Shown here piece by piece: positions 48,839 through 60,649 of a DNA stretch of 64,000 nucleotides. Position 1 is the first letter of the stretch. Each line of letters opens with the position of its first letter. Both the position numbers and the translations under genes were made by a program. The notes below the pieces were generated by a model. The model made no database searches and was not told where the DNA came from. It saw only the letters and a list, made by a program, of their open reading frames with translations. Source of the DNA: Camellia lanceoleosa (taxonomy: Eukaryota; Streptophyta; Magnoliopsida; Ericales; Theaceae); NCBI GenBank assembly GCA_025200525.1, contig CM045761.1, positions 138,014,223 through 138,078,222 on the forward strand, read 5' to 3'.

Positions 48839-50395
48839 TGTAACGGCCCCAAAATACGTGGCAAAATTACGTTTATTTTATTATGAGTTAATATGATTTA
48901 ATTTAGAAATATCTGTCTGAATTAGAAAAATATCTATTGGGGCCACAATTTCAGAACTGAAATTGACGATTTTAATGGGTTTAGAAATCGAAATTGAGCA
49001 CATGGATGGATTAGTCGGAATATTTGGAACCATTTAGGGAGTCTAATTGAAAATTTATTTCCGCCTGATTCGCTAAGTAGTGTTTGGGCAACTCTTATTA
49101 GAGTAGTCATATATATAGATATATATGTGGTATATTGAGCTAAAAAACTTATCCTTTTAAAAGAGAAACAAAAATCTGGGAGAGAGAGAGATAGAAAACT
49201 CTAGAAAGTTGAGAGAAGAAGAGAAGAAAGGAAGAAGAGAAAGGGAAAACTAAAGTTTGGCTTGGATTTGTCTAGAGTGAGCAAGAACAAGTGTTATTGG
49301 TAAGAATCTAACTCTTAATCTTGAAGATCATATGATATAGAGGTGGATTTACGGATTATATAGAAGCTTTGCATGTATATTGCTAAGTAGATGTTTAATC
49401 TTTGCATACATGGCATCAATTCATAAAATAATGTGTAGCAACTAGTTTTTCATGCATAGCTTTTGAGTTTTTCCATGAATTTCCATAAAAGTGGAGCTTG
49501 GAACCCTCAAACATATATTGTCAAGTTTTGTTCCTTTCTAAGTACAAATTGAGTTTTGTTTTGCATATATGATTTGTTTATGAAGTTAGACATGCTAAAT
49601 TTGACATGTTTTTAAAGGGTTTTGGGTCTTAATTTGCATAAATTGAAGTTGGATTTGAAAAGTGAGGGTTTCAAGGCAAAAGCAAGATTTTCAGACTGAA
49701 ATTTTACCCAGACCGCTCGAGCGGCTAACTCTCTTTTGGCCAAAATTGCACACTGCTTTACCACCACTCGTGCTACCAAGGCCACCGCATGAGCAACCAG
49801 GCCACTGCACGTGCGACCAAACAAGGCAGTTTTTCGGTTTCGTTTTTATCTCGTTATTTTGACAATCGGGCCTCTATTTGCATGGTTTTCACGTGTATTT
49901 CTTATGTAATTGCATACCACGGAATTAAACGGATGAACATGCTTGAATAACGAAAGAAATGAAGTAACAAATGAACTAAACCGAGAAAGAACCGACTGAA
50001 GGAATAAGAAGCCATGTTAGCTCACTGTTGAGCATTCTGGAGGACAAGCTTAGGAGGGGTCTTTAGCCGAGCTGCCGTTTCGAAGCTTACTGGATTTTGG
50101 TGCCTCTTGGTTGAGGCTAGGTCGTGTTGACCGTTAGCAAGTGTTGGCTCCGGTTTCTTAATGTATGTGTTTTGCATAAGATATTATAAGATATGTATAT
50201 ATATGTGGGTAAATTAACGTCTATGTATGTACATGTTTGTTTATATAGATGCACAGCTCATTAGACTATTGGTATTATTGTATATTACTTCCGCTAGTCC
50301 CATTTATTTTTTATCTGTACAGGAAGGCCTTGGTAATCTCGTATTACTGGCCGGTTACGATGCCGAACTTTTAGGGGCAGGTTGGAATTGTGAGA
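48839..50395 (+). repeat. Probable solo LTR (Tekay/Del-like Ty3/gypsy)
   Basis: Begins TGTAACGGCCCCAAAATACG, a start typical of Tekay/Del-lineage LTRs. It contains a leader-like GAGAGAGAGATAGAAAAC region, a GGTAAGAATCTAAC donor-like site, a CCGCTCGAGCGG palindrome near 49711 and a closing CCGGTTACGATGCCGAAC block. No primer site, gag or pol follows. A possible 5-bp duplication ATTTA flanks it (48834-48838 and 50396-50400), which would place the right end at 50395, but the terminus there is not a clean CA. Open frames 49612-49824 and 49662-49862 are shadows. Confidence 0.6.
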
Positions 50396-50428
50396 ATTTA
50401 AGTCACCTAATATACGCCAATATGTTAG

Positions 50429-51839
50429 GGAAAAATTACTCATAAATCCCATTTGTGGAAATGTTAGTCCATCATTTTTTTTATGAATCAAATAGTCCTT
50501 TTTATTTGTAGTATGTTATTGATTTGATTTCATAATATTTAAGTTTACTTGTTTGCCCTTTATTGTGATTATGTTTTTGACCTTTTTTGGGGGGGGGGGA
50601 TTGAGTGTATGTGAATAAGGTATGATTTAACATTTTCATTTTTTTTAGGGATTTCATGGATTGATTGTGGGGATTATTGATGTTATCTACTTGGTGTTAC
50701 ATTATTAATGTTAAATTATTTGCGTTTTCCTAGGGAGGTGAGTGGGTCGTAACATTCACATTTACCTGCATAACATCAACCAGAACCACATTGTCGTACC
50801 ATTAAGCCTCCCATTAACAACCTATAACATTAGCACCAAATACTAACCACATAACATAACATCGACATAGTCCGACAATCCTCGACAATTAACAGCCACT
50901 ACCCCTTACTACCACCAAATCCCACCAACACTTTCAGGCATACATCCTCCCACTAGCCCCTAACATTACAAAATACACACCCAATCATACAAACATTAGC
51001 TACAACGCCATGCGTCTGTTACATTATATACATGCACAACATCACATTTGTAATCACTGGTAACCTCCAAACCCATGAAAATATTACAACATTAACCAAT
51101 AAAACCACGTGTCTGTCACATTCCGAACATGCATAACATCACATTTGCAATCAATAGTAAACCCCAAACCTACGACATGGACAAGATTATCTAAAACCTC
51201 ACATGACGCACCAATTAAACAAAAATCCATTTCGAGCATCAACTTTGATGTCGTATTGTTCCACAAACAACCAAACTAACATCGAAGACACCCATACTTG
51301 TTATCATTGCACTAACACACGATCAAAGATGCCATCAACGGATTAATTTTAAATCACCAACGTTACATCCTCAATGTTAATCGCACTCCAAGATGTTCCA
51401 GTGCTCACGCCGTTTCGCCTCTATAAATTTGATAGAAGGGGTTTCCATGATTTTCTAGGGTTTTTTGGGAGTTTTGTAATGTTATTTAGGGAATAACGAA
51501 TTCTGGGTGTAACATTCCCAAATCTAGCGTTTAACTCACACAAACTGAAGATCAACACTGTAACATTGTCAAGAAAACGTTGACATTCTCATTTTTGAGC
51601 TTCCGTTTTGTTCACAATGAAGGGAAAAGGAAAAAAATGCTATAGTATACTTTTGGGCTTTTTGGTAAATACAACATCACCTAAACACCCAATATATCCC
51701 TCTAAACAGCCAATCCATGCGTTACATTCGTTGGCTCAAGTGTAATTAACATTAACATGTGACCAAGGAGTCTACAAAATAAATTACAGTACTAAATGAT
51801 TCAAACTATCTAAACTTGAAATTTATTGATGTTTTCCCC
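50429..51839. mobile_element. Mutator-like non-autonomous element 1, perfect 9-bp TSD
   Basis: 1411 bp. The left end is GGAAAAATTACTCATAAAT and the right end ATTTATTGATGTTTTCCCC, short and imperfectly inverted. ATATGTTAG flanks both sides exactly (50420-50428 and 51840-51848), the duplication length of Mutator-like elements. The interior is rich in GTAACATT and CATCACA phrases, and no transposase was found. It inserted just beyond the solo LTR. Confidence 0.85.
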
Positions 51840-52084
51840 ATATGTTAGGAGCACACAAAAAATTTTTTTAATATTTTCTTTTTATAAAATAAAATATAGA
51901 TGTGAGATAAAATTGTTAGGTCTACCTTTTGTCTTATATTTATATCTTATTCTGTAAAAACTTCACGTGCATTTAAACTTTCTCAATGTATCATGAAAGG
52001 CTCAGAAAAGATTTGAGAATACTTACAATGAAGAAAGTCACTGCTCACTAGTTTAATTCTATGTTAGATGTAAGTTGGGAAATT

Positions 52085-52441
52085 CTATGGTACACACCCC
52101 TATAAAGGTGTATACCATATGCATCTTGTAAAGTATTTTTGTGGTCTGTTATGTATTTTTATAGTAAATGTTACATATTTTTCTAGTAGAAGTTATGATA
52201 ATTTGTGGTTGAAAATTGAAGTTATGCATTTTTGTGGTAATATTACATATTTTGTGGTTACAAAATGTTTGAATAAAATAATATGTAACATTACTACAAA
52301 AATACGTAACACTACCACAAAATGCATAACTTCATTTTTAAACCATAAATTATCGTAATTACTACTAGAAAATATCTAATATTTAGCACAAATATGCATA
52401 ACATTTATCACAAAAATATGTAATAGGTGCATACACCATAG
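52085..52441. mobile_element. Foldback MITE with CTATGGT termini
   Basis: Left end CTATGGTACACACC and right end GGTGCATACACCATAG are inverted. The interior folds almost completely: TTATGCATTTTTGTGGTAAT pairs with ACCACAAAATGCATAA. Related to 11930-12229. The open frame 52119-52358 is an arm translation. Confidence 0.8.
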
Positions 52442-52473
52442 TGTTTTCATACATGGATACATACATATATATA

Positions 52474-53743
52474 GGAAAATTACTTATAAATTCTATTTTA
52501 GTAAATGTTGCTATAGTATAATCCTGAGTGTTTTTTTTAAACCATTTAGTCTTTTTTATTTTTGGTATGATATATCCTTTTGTTATATTGTGTATGGAGT
52601 TTACATTTTTGCCCATATTGTGATTTCATTATGATTTTGTCATGGTGTGTATGTTTAAGGGATGTTGTAACATTACTATTTTGTAGGAGGGGATTTCGTG
52701 GACTTTTTTGGAAGTTGTTTCACCATTCCCAGTTTGGTGTTTGGTTTATAATGTTATATTTTGGGACATCACAAAACAACACCATCAACATCAACAACAT
52801 CAGCAACAAACACAATACTGGAACATCACAAAACAACATGGCCATAGATGATGTTAGCTTGATAATGTTATGGGATCAATGACAATCACAAGTCAAGAAC
52901 CCTCATTTCTCACAACGAATCGCTATGTGGTGTTTGTTGGATCAATGGGTATATGATGTTGTGTTTGGAACATATTTACGATTGTTTGATGAATAGGAGT
53001 TCGCAACATCGTCTTCTCATGATGTTCATGTGTCAGATGATTCGTTCATTATAGTCGATTTCGGAACAAAATAACATCTTCAAAAACTAGAACACTTCGA
53101 CCCTCCAACCCACAATGCGACTTTGAAACCCAAAATATAATTGGTGTCGAATATCAACTTCGTGATGTTCTAACCCACAAACATTCAAATCAACATCAAA
53201 GTAATTCACATACCTATTGTCATCGCACAACAGCACATACGCCAACGCCGACTCACCGATGATGTTAGTTCGCCGATGTTATGGGATTGATGACAATCAC
53301 AGGTCAAGAACGGCAAATCGCCTCTGCAAATGTTAATACTGAGCAAGGGGAGTTTTGATTTTCTAGGGGTTTTGTGGGTTAGGTTACAACATTGGGATTG
53401 TATATTAAATGATTAACTTTGCCAAATGTAAATATTCAATCACACAGGATGAGGATCCCAATCACTAATATTGGGACGGAAACCCAGAAGTTTCCATTAC
53501 ATCTCGACCATTTTGTTCGGGATGAAGGGAAAACATAAAAATGCTATAGTATGCTTTTGGGCATTTTAGTAACTACAACATCAGCAAAAACTCCCATTTA
53601 CCCTCTACTAAAGACAAGCCACGTGTTACTTACATGGATTTTTATGTAATTAACATTCAACTAAGACTTATCAATCTACAAAATAAAATGTTGGATTAAA
53701 TGGTTCAACAAATTGAATTTTGAGATTTATTGGTGCTTTGCCC
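52474..53743. mobile_element. Mutator-like non-autonomous element 2
   Basis: 1270 bp, related to 50429-51839. It shares the end pattern GGAAAATTACTTATAAATTC, an inner ATGCTATAGTATGCTTTTGGGC block and a right end ATTTATTGGTGCTTTGCCC. The flanks are ATATATATA on both sides (52465-52473 and 53744-53752), consistent with a 9-bp duplication but low in information. Frame 52580-52882 is not conserved in element 1. Confidence 0.75.
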
Positions 53744-53752
53744 ATATATATA

Positions 53753-54952
53753 TATATATATTGTATAATATTTTCTTATAAGATTTTATAATTATGTAAA
53801 GATAAACTTGAAATTAAAGAAAAAAAAAGAAAATTTTCTCTTTTCATTCATATGAGAGATCAAAAATATTTCTTTAAAAATAAACGTGGTTTTTTTATTC
53901 AAACGAGCATATGGATACTCTAGAATAATTTTTTTATCAAGTGATCCTAAAATGATATATTGTATTATTGAGATTTAATTTTCAAATACAACAAATCACT
54001 TTAAGATGTGAATATTAAATCTTAGTTATACAATATACTATTTTAAAATTAGTTTTAAAAAAATTCAGTGGTCCATTAGCTTTGTCATATCATATCTACT
54101 AGATACAATAACACAAGCTAAATCTTAGTTGCGTGGAGAAAAACTAATCATCATCATTGTCATCACTGTTGTCGACCTCATCAAAATTGTCCAAGCGCTT
54201 TACAAGCTTAAGATTTGTAATCTTTGAATAACGGAAAAAAAAACATATACGATTAAATTCAATTTACCTACTGTGGTTGAGGATTGGAACTAGAGTTGTG
54301 TATAGGGTTACTTGAACCACACAATCCGTCAAACTCAAACCGATCTGTATATAAATAGGCGATTTCGCAGACATAATGTGGACGGATGCGGTTTGGAATA
54401 TGACATGATTGCGGATTATGGGTTTAACCCCACACTCACAAGAATCCAACCGTACTTAGATTTTTTTTTTTTTTTTTTATTTTTAAAACCTGAACTGTTG
54501 TTATTTTATTATTACATTTTGGATGAATGTAAAAGTTAATGAAGAATTACTTTTAGGTAAGTTTAGAATTTTGAATGATTTTACTTTAATTGTATTGTTG
54601 GATAGTAGACAGTGAATGAGATTAATGATCTAATTTAGGATTTTGAGTATTTGTGTTAGTTTATGATTTGATTTAAAAGTTTAGGATTTTGAATGATTTG
54701 TTTGTATTATGAATTGATTTTGTTGTATTTTTAATTTTATAAGTTTTAATTCATTAATATTTACAAATTGGAAAAAAAATGCTCCAAAGTAAATTTTTAA
54801 AGAAAAAAGTATAATCCACAAGCCACCCGCTACCGCCAGCACCTCGACAAACCCTATCCAAACAAATCGCAACCTGCACTGCGGCCGGTTGCGGGTTAAA
54901 TTTTTCCCAAACTGCATACATGCAGGCAGGTCCAAACCAATCCCACAGTAAG
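53753..54952. other. AT-rich intergenic DNA, no gene seen
   Basis: Includes a hAT-like fragment with GATTGCGGATTATGGGTTTA and GCGGCCGGTTGCGGGTTAAA near 54410 and 54880, but its ends were not resolved. Frames 54312-54539, 54681-54935 and 54754-54984 look spurious. Confidence 0.5.
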
Positions 54953-55560
54953 CAAGAATGACATACTATTAAATGTACACACACACATATATATATATAT
55001 ATATATTATGTGCAATTAATGAGATTCAATATTATAATTCTGATTAGAATTACATCAACTTAGCTTATAAATCTGCAATCAACAACTCAATTGAATCTAC
55101 TATTAACAAGTTTAATAATATCAACTCAACAAAGAGTCTCATAATGGAGAGAAACAATCAACTAAACAAATTACTTAATGAGAAAGAAATGATCAATTGA
55201 TTTAATTTTTACCATTAATTTCCCAGTTAAAAGTACACAAGAATGGCCCAAAAAATATAATGGAATACTTCTAAAGTTTTAAAAATATAAAGAAATATTA
55301 CATGATTTCAGGAAAGGTACTATTATAATTTTATAAAAGATAAATAAAATATAAATTATATATATAAGAGAAATAATATAAATATTCGAAACTTAGGGGG
55401 CAGGTGAACCCCTAGTACTATACTCCTATCGTTTGGGAAAATTATTTTTTGTAGTTGGGACATGGTGATGTGATGCTCTGACTTGATTTTTTTTAGTTGA
55501 AATAATAGAATTTATTATTATTATTTTTTTATCTCATTTTAAGAAACAATCGAACACTTA

Positions 55561-56772
55561 GGGTGCGTTTTGTAACGTTTATATTTTCAGTTTATATTTA
55601 CAAAAATTTTATAAATTGATTTTTGTTTATTTTTAGAAAAATATAAACTACAAACGCGTTTGGTAATTAACAAAATGTTTAAAAAATTTTAAAAATATAA
55701 AAAAGAGTGAGAAATGGCAAGTAGTGGTAAGTGGCGGCGGAAGACGGTGGTGGAAAGTGGTGATGGTGGGTGGTGGGTAGCTGGTGGTGGTGGTGGGTAG
55801 GTGGATGGGTGGGTGGGTGACGGTGGCGAGTGGTGGGTGGTAGTGAGTGGGTGGTGGTGGTGGTGGCGGGTGGTAGGTGGTGGTGGTAGGTGGGTAGTGG
55901 TAACGGGTGGGTGGGTGGTGGTGGCGAGTAAGTGGTGGTCGGTGGGTGGGTGGCGGTGGCCGGTGGTGGGTGGTGGGGGCAGGTGGGTGGCGGATGGCGG
56001 GTGGTAGGGGGGGGTGGATGGGGGGGTGACAGTGTCGGGTAGTGGGTGGTAGCGAGTGGGTGGTAGTGATAGTGGTGGCAGGTGGTTGGTGGTGGTGGCA
56101 GCTGGGTGGCGAGTAGGTAACGGGTGGTGATGGGTGGGTGAGTGGGTGTGATGGCAGTGGTAGGTGGTGGAGTGGGTGGTGGTGGATGGTGGGTGGTGGT
56201 GGCATGGGTGGTGATGGGTGGTGGGTGGTGGTGGCGGTGGGTGGTGGGTGATGGTGGTGGTGGTGGTGGTGGGTGATGGTGGCGAGTGGGTGGCGGTGGT
56301 GGATGGTGGGGGCAGGTGGGTGGTGAGTGGTGGGGGCAAGTAGGTGGCGGGGGATGGTGGGGGGCGATGGATTATGGGGGCGGGTGGTGGGTGGTGGCAG
56401 GTGAATGGGTGGTGGGTGGTGGTGGTGGTGGTGGCGGCGAGGGACGAGTGGTGACAGGTAGGTGGTGGCTGGTGGGTAGTAGTGGCGGGTAGTGGTGGCA
56501 GGTGGGTGGTGAGTGGTGGTGGGGGGTCGGTGGTGGCAGAAGACGGTGGTGGAAATTAGTGGTGGGGGGTGGCTAGTGTTGGGTGGTAAAAAAAAAAAAA
56601 CTGAAAACTCAAAATGGAAATACATTTTTTTGTATTTTTATTTTTTGACCAAATTTATAAACTGAGACCACTGATTTATAAATCAAAAAATTTACCAAAT
56701 AAATTTTTATTTAAATTTTTTAAATATTTATAAATATAAATAAAAAATTAAAAACATAAGTGTTACTGAACG
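55561..56772. mobile_element. hAT-like element carrying a G-rich minisatellite
   Basis: Inserted into copy 3 where copies 1 and 2 read GAACACTTATCCTTC. The left end GGGTGCGTTTTGTAACG and the inverted right end CGTTCAGTAACACTTATG are imperfect partners. The flanks ACACTTA and ACACATT may be a decayed 8-bp duplication. The outer arms are AT-rich (TATAAATTGATTT and its complement) and the centre is the GGTGG repeat. Confidence 0.7.
55710..56588 (+). repeat. GGTGG-rich minisatellite, about 880 bp
   Basis: Nearly uninterrupted GGTGGTGG, GGTGGGTGG and GGTGGCGG units with occasional A. The strand asymmetry is extreme: almost no C on the plus strand. The 325-residue reverse frame 55648-56625 is a Pro/His/Thr translation of this repeat, not a gene. 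The plus strand has many runs of GGG and could form G-quadruplexes. Confidence 0.9.
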
Positions 56773-57111
56773 ACACATTCCCCTTCAATAAACTTAAATA
56801 GTCGGAAACAATCCAAGACTTGGCCTAGTGGGCCATCCCATTCAACTTAAATAGTCTGAAAGAATCCAAGACTTTGGCCTAGTGAGCCATTGTCCCATTC
56901 AATGTTTCAAAAAGGAAAAATTACACTTCGGTGGAGGGTTGAAAATTTATTTTTAAATTAATGATAAATATTATAAAAATTAAAAAGTAAAATCATAATT
57001 TTTTCTTATGCATTTGTAATTAATTTTTGAAAGTTTATATAACAAGTAATTTCCCTTTTTAAAAACAATTACTTTCGTAATGTGTGTATTACTTCATGTA
57101 ATAACATAATG

Positions 57112-57510
57112 GGAGTAGTTTGTCCTTAGTCTGAGATCGGATTAGACGGTATTATTCAGTTTATGAGGTTCACCACGAATCTCGTTTTGATAATTCGAAC
57201 CGTTCAATGTGTAGAGCTCGTCGAGTACTATATGTCTGTAAAAAATTACATTAATCAAATATCGATAACTATCCCATTGGATCAGTTTTTTTGTCAACCA
57301 TTAACTTATTTACCTTACATTTTTTTTTTATACAAAACTGATTTGATCACATAGCTATCAATATTCGATCGACGTGATTTTTTACAAACATATAGTATTC
57401 AACGTATTTTACACATTAAACAGTTCAAATTATCAAAATAAGACCTATGGTAGGCCTTCACAGACCGAACAGTACGTCCAATCTAATCTGGGACTGGAGG
57501 CGAGCTGCAT
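57112..57510. mobile_element. Long-hairpin MITE in copy 3
   Basis: Ends GAGATCGGATTAGACGGTAT on the left and, inverted, CAGTACGTCCAATCTAATC on the right. It has the CTCGTCGAGTACTATATG block and its mirror TATAGTATTCAACG. It is one of the most complete members of the family. Confidence 0.75.
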
Positions 57511-57521
57511 CCTAAAATAAT

Positions 57522-57695
57522 GAATAATACTATATGTACTAATTGGTGTACTAAATAGTGTACCAATTGATGATGTTGCATAATTTAAGAGGTTTTAGAA
57601 ATTTGTAATGTGATTAGTGAGTGGAATCAATAATAATATCATAACTAATTTTGATACACTAATTAATACACTAATTGATATATATAGCACTACAG
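57522..57695. mobile_element. 174-bp MITE in copy 3, 9-bp TSD
   Basis: Flanked by TAAAATAAT on both sides (57513-57521 and 57696-57704). Copies 1 and 2 have one such site and no insert. ACTATATGTACTAATTGGTG and the inverted CACTAATTGATATATATAGC form the ends. The 9-bp duplication suggests a Mutator-like source. Confidence 0.8.
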
Positions 57696-58221
57696 TAAAA
57701 TAATACCCTAATCTGCTGTCGGTTATTTAACAAAGTGACGTTAATTATAGTCAAATCAAAGCAAGGCAGCCTTCATTACAACCCAAATTGAAGTGGTAGT
57801 GTTTGATTTATGTCTTAAAATGTTGTTGATTACTTGTCAAAACAATAGGTACATATTTATTGGGGATGTTTGAAAAGAAAACATTTTAGGAATGTATCAC
57901 ATCAGTTGAGAAAAAAATAATTATAATTTTTTTTATGAATTTATATTTATTTTTGACATCCATTGGAATGTAATTACCTCAACATTTTAAACAAAAAATT
58001 GCAAAATTAATTATTTTTTTATATATTTTTCTTTAAAAAAATTAAAAAATCACTAAAAAAATTAATTTTCAAATCAACCCTAGTATGTATTCAAATGTTA
58101 ATTATTTACAAACTCCCTTAGCTATTGCTTGTTGTAGTAACTTTTCACCCATTTTCATCCGAATCATGCTGCAAACCCCCATTTCACCTAACCCCCCACT
58201 ATAAAAAAAAATTGATTTTTT

Positions 58222-58715
58222 GCGACGGTAAAATACCGTCGCTAATACTCCTAATGCCGTCGCTAATGCTTTTTGCAGCGGCAAAATGACTTTTTGCGAC
58301 GGCACAGTGCCGTCGCTAATGTTTTGCGACGGCATTTTTGCCTTTTTGCGACGGCACTGTGCAGTCGCTAATAACGTTTCAAATTTCTTGACTTTTTTGC
58401 GACGGCACTATTTTACCGTTGCTAAAAATGTTATGTGAGACGACAAAAAATACCGTCGCTAATAGTCTTTTTTTTTGCAACGGCAAAACACTGTTTTTGC
58501 GACGATGTGGTGCCATCGCGAAAAGTATTAAAAATATGAAAATTTTTATTTTTTGCGACAGTATAATGCCATCGCAAAAAGTATTAAAAAATAATAAAAT
58601 TTCTATTTTTTGCGACAGTATAATGTCGTCGCAAAAAGTAAAACCTGTAACAAAATTAATAAAAATAATAAAGTTTTCTATTTTTTGCGACGATGTAATG
58701 CCGTCGCAAAAAAGA
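58222..58715. repeat. CACTA subterminal repeats
   Basis: More than a dozen copies of GCGACGG or CCGTCGC (and variants GCAACGG, GCGACAG), most preceded by TTTTT, arranged as small inverted pairs. In CACTA elements such repeats bind the transposase. The frame 58419-58733 and the reverse frame 58102-58335 are repeat translations. Confidence 0.85.
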
Positions 58716-59762
58716 AAAAAAATCCTACGATAATAATATCAAAAATATTAAAATTTCTCCATAATAATATAAAAATAACAATTTTTTCATAATAAAATAT
58801 TTTTCCATTCATATAATTACACATCAACAAAATTATCCCACTATATAATGTTCCATAATACATATATGATGTTTAAATACATGATTTTGTTCATAACTCA
58901 AAATAACATAAACCAAATTTCATTACTAAAATAATAAAACAAATTACATTTAAATTTTCACTTTCATAAATAAAATTGAGGTCTAGACAGAACGAGCCAT
59001 TTACTTTGGGACCCATATTTTACATGCTAAGTATTCAAGTCATTGTGAAGGCATTATGACACACAAACCCTCCTTGCCTAACTGTCACCCCCTGTCCGGC
59101 CATTGCACTGCAAAATTGTGGGTCTCCATGCCAAAAAACGCTTCAAGAACACTTAGAATATGAAAGGCAATTTGATCAGCTACAGCTAGAATATGAAACG
59201 TAGATATTGTTTATATGCTAGTGACCTAGCAATTTACATTTTGAAAAAATTTCCGCTCCAAATGGTGGAAATAGCTTTCCAAAGTGGCCCCTAATTTTTT
59301 CATATTTTTTTCCTTTAGAAATTATCCTTAAGAAGTATATTAAACAAAAACCAAGAGAGAGTGCGGTTTTGGAAAGAATGTGGAAACATAGCCATAATGC
59401 TCTTAGAAATGTGTTTCTACATGATTAACTTGAATAAGAATACACTATTTTATTGGATGTCTAATTGTTGAAAGACAATTACTTTCTGCATTCAGAACCA
59501 CCTTAAGTTCCAATAGTGTAATATAATCTATACAAGCCCACCCTATCACCCTATCATACCACATTCCCATTCCTGCTCCTCATGTAGAAATGATCCATGT
59601 TCTAGATAACATAGGCTCATATGAATAATATACCAACTAAAGACACAAAACTTTGATGAATGTGAATAACACATAAACAACACCCATAAGTACATTAATC
59701 ATAGCACATAAGCATGAAACATATACATGAGAGTTGGCAGACAGCATTCAGTGTACAATATG
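58716..59762. other. Interior of the Pack-CACTA, no exon recognised
   Basis: AT-rich. A GC-richer patch at 58985-59180 could be another captured piece, but no frame or splice site could be supported. Confidence 0.45.
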
Positions 59763-59852
59763 CCAGTGTGCATGTCCAGGGAGCTCAAGGATAGGAACCT
59801 TCAGCATTCTAAGATCCCATATATGTATCCCAGATTCATCTTCAGCAGTTAC
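59763..59852 (-). pseudogene. EIPR1: Captured WD40 exon, EIPR1/TSSC1-like
   Basis: After the acceptor ACTACAG at 59853-59859, the reverse strand reads exactly 30 codons, VTAEDESGIHIWDLRM followed by a segment ending LPGHAHW. IHIWDLRM is a WD repeat end and GHAHW begins the next repeat. This matches the plant EIPR1/TSSC1 family, which works with EARP/GARP tethering complexes in endosomal recycling. Similarity stops abruptly after HW with no GT donor, then a stop codon follows within five codons. It joins in frame to the exon at 60580-60649. The rest of the gene is absent, so this is a fragment. Confidence 0.75.
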
Positions 59853-60039
59853 CTGTAGTATTGGCAACAATATTGTTATGCATGTTAATTTAACACAATT
59901 GGATAATCAAAGAAAATTATTCCAAAAAAAAATCTAGAGATTTTGAAGGATAGTCATTTATAAATAAAACGATAGAATCTCATTCCTTTGTGGCATGGTG
60001 AGAATGTAAGGGGCACCAGGATGCCCACTGCAAAGAATT

Positions 60040-60168
60040 ATTTTGTATTTCACATTGTAGTAAATATACTTCACTTCCATTTCCTTCTTTGATTCTCTCT
60101 ATTCGAAAGTGTTTAAATATATCTACATGTTGCTTACAAGGACACGTAATTTCAAAACTGATCTGCAA
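60040..60168 (-). other. Exon-like piece of unknown origin
   Basis: An acceptor-like ATTTGCAG precedes an open stretch (ISFEITCPCKQHVDIFKHFR...) of about 45 codons on the reverse strand. It sits inside the intron between the two WD40 exons. I do not recognise it; it could be a captured exon or chance. Confidence 0.25.
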
Positions 60169-60579
60169 ATCATTATCGCATTACAATTCATTCAATCCAA
60201 ACAACATATTTATGTGCTTAGACACTATAGACAACACAAAAGGATTTTATTTCAATGAATATCCAACGTATTATAAATACACAAGAGTAACAATATATAA
60301 AATAAAAATGACCTACAAATTAATGGATAAATAAGGAGACATTTACAAGGAATCCAAATGAAAGAGTTGACTGGTAATTATGAGCCTAACAATGGATATG
60401 AGAAATGAAATAATTCCCTTTTTTCAAGAAAAATAATAATAATAATGTAAAGTGTAAATGTTCATGCTGGTTGGTTCTGTACTGAAAATGGTCCTCTTAT
60501 TAAATATCAACAACCCCCAAGAATGCCATTCCATTGTAAATTGCAATACCCTGTGACCATAAGAAGTTCACATACTTAC

Positions 60580-60649
60580 GAGGATAAACTTCTTTTTGGT
60601 GTCATAATCTACATTACGGACATGGGCATGCTCAATTGAATTTGTTTTC
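60580..60649 (-). pseudogene. EIPR1: Captured WD40 exon, EIPR1/TSSC1-like
   Basis: Seventy bases between the acceptor CTTGCAG and the donor GTAAGTATG encode KTNSIEHAHVRNVDYDTKKK followed by FIL. The splice phase is exactly right for joining to VTAEDESG at 59852. This is part of a WD repeat blade of the same EIPR1/TSSC1-type protein. Both splice sites look functional. Upstream and downstream exons of the parent gene are missing. Confidence 0.75.

Larger units (their letters stand above)
54953..58165 (+). repeat. Segmental duplication, copy 3 (older, partial)
   Basis: Homologous to copy 1 from about 6911 to 11510, visibly more diverged than copies 1 and 2 are from each other. It lacks the elements 6956-7606, 8012-8690, 9611-10130 and 10443-11282, so it preserves empty sites. 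It carries its own insertions at 55561-56772 and 57522-57695. It ends at CACCCATTTTCATCC, about 30 bp before the CACTA transposon end at 58197. Confidence 0.9.

Noticed and set aside
55648..56625. 325-residue reverse-strand open frame, the longest outside pol
   Set aside because: Its product is almost only Pro, His and Thr because it translates the GGTGG minisatellite; no start context, domain or codon bias supports a gene.
58197..58733. Possible CRISPR-like array of GCGACGG repeats
   Set aside because: Repeats are short, irregularly spaced and in both orientations, adjacent to a CACTA end in plant DNA; they are subterminal transposase-binding repeats.
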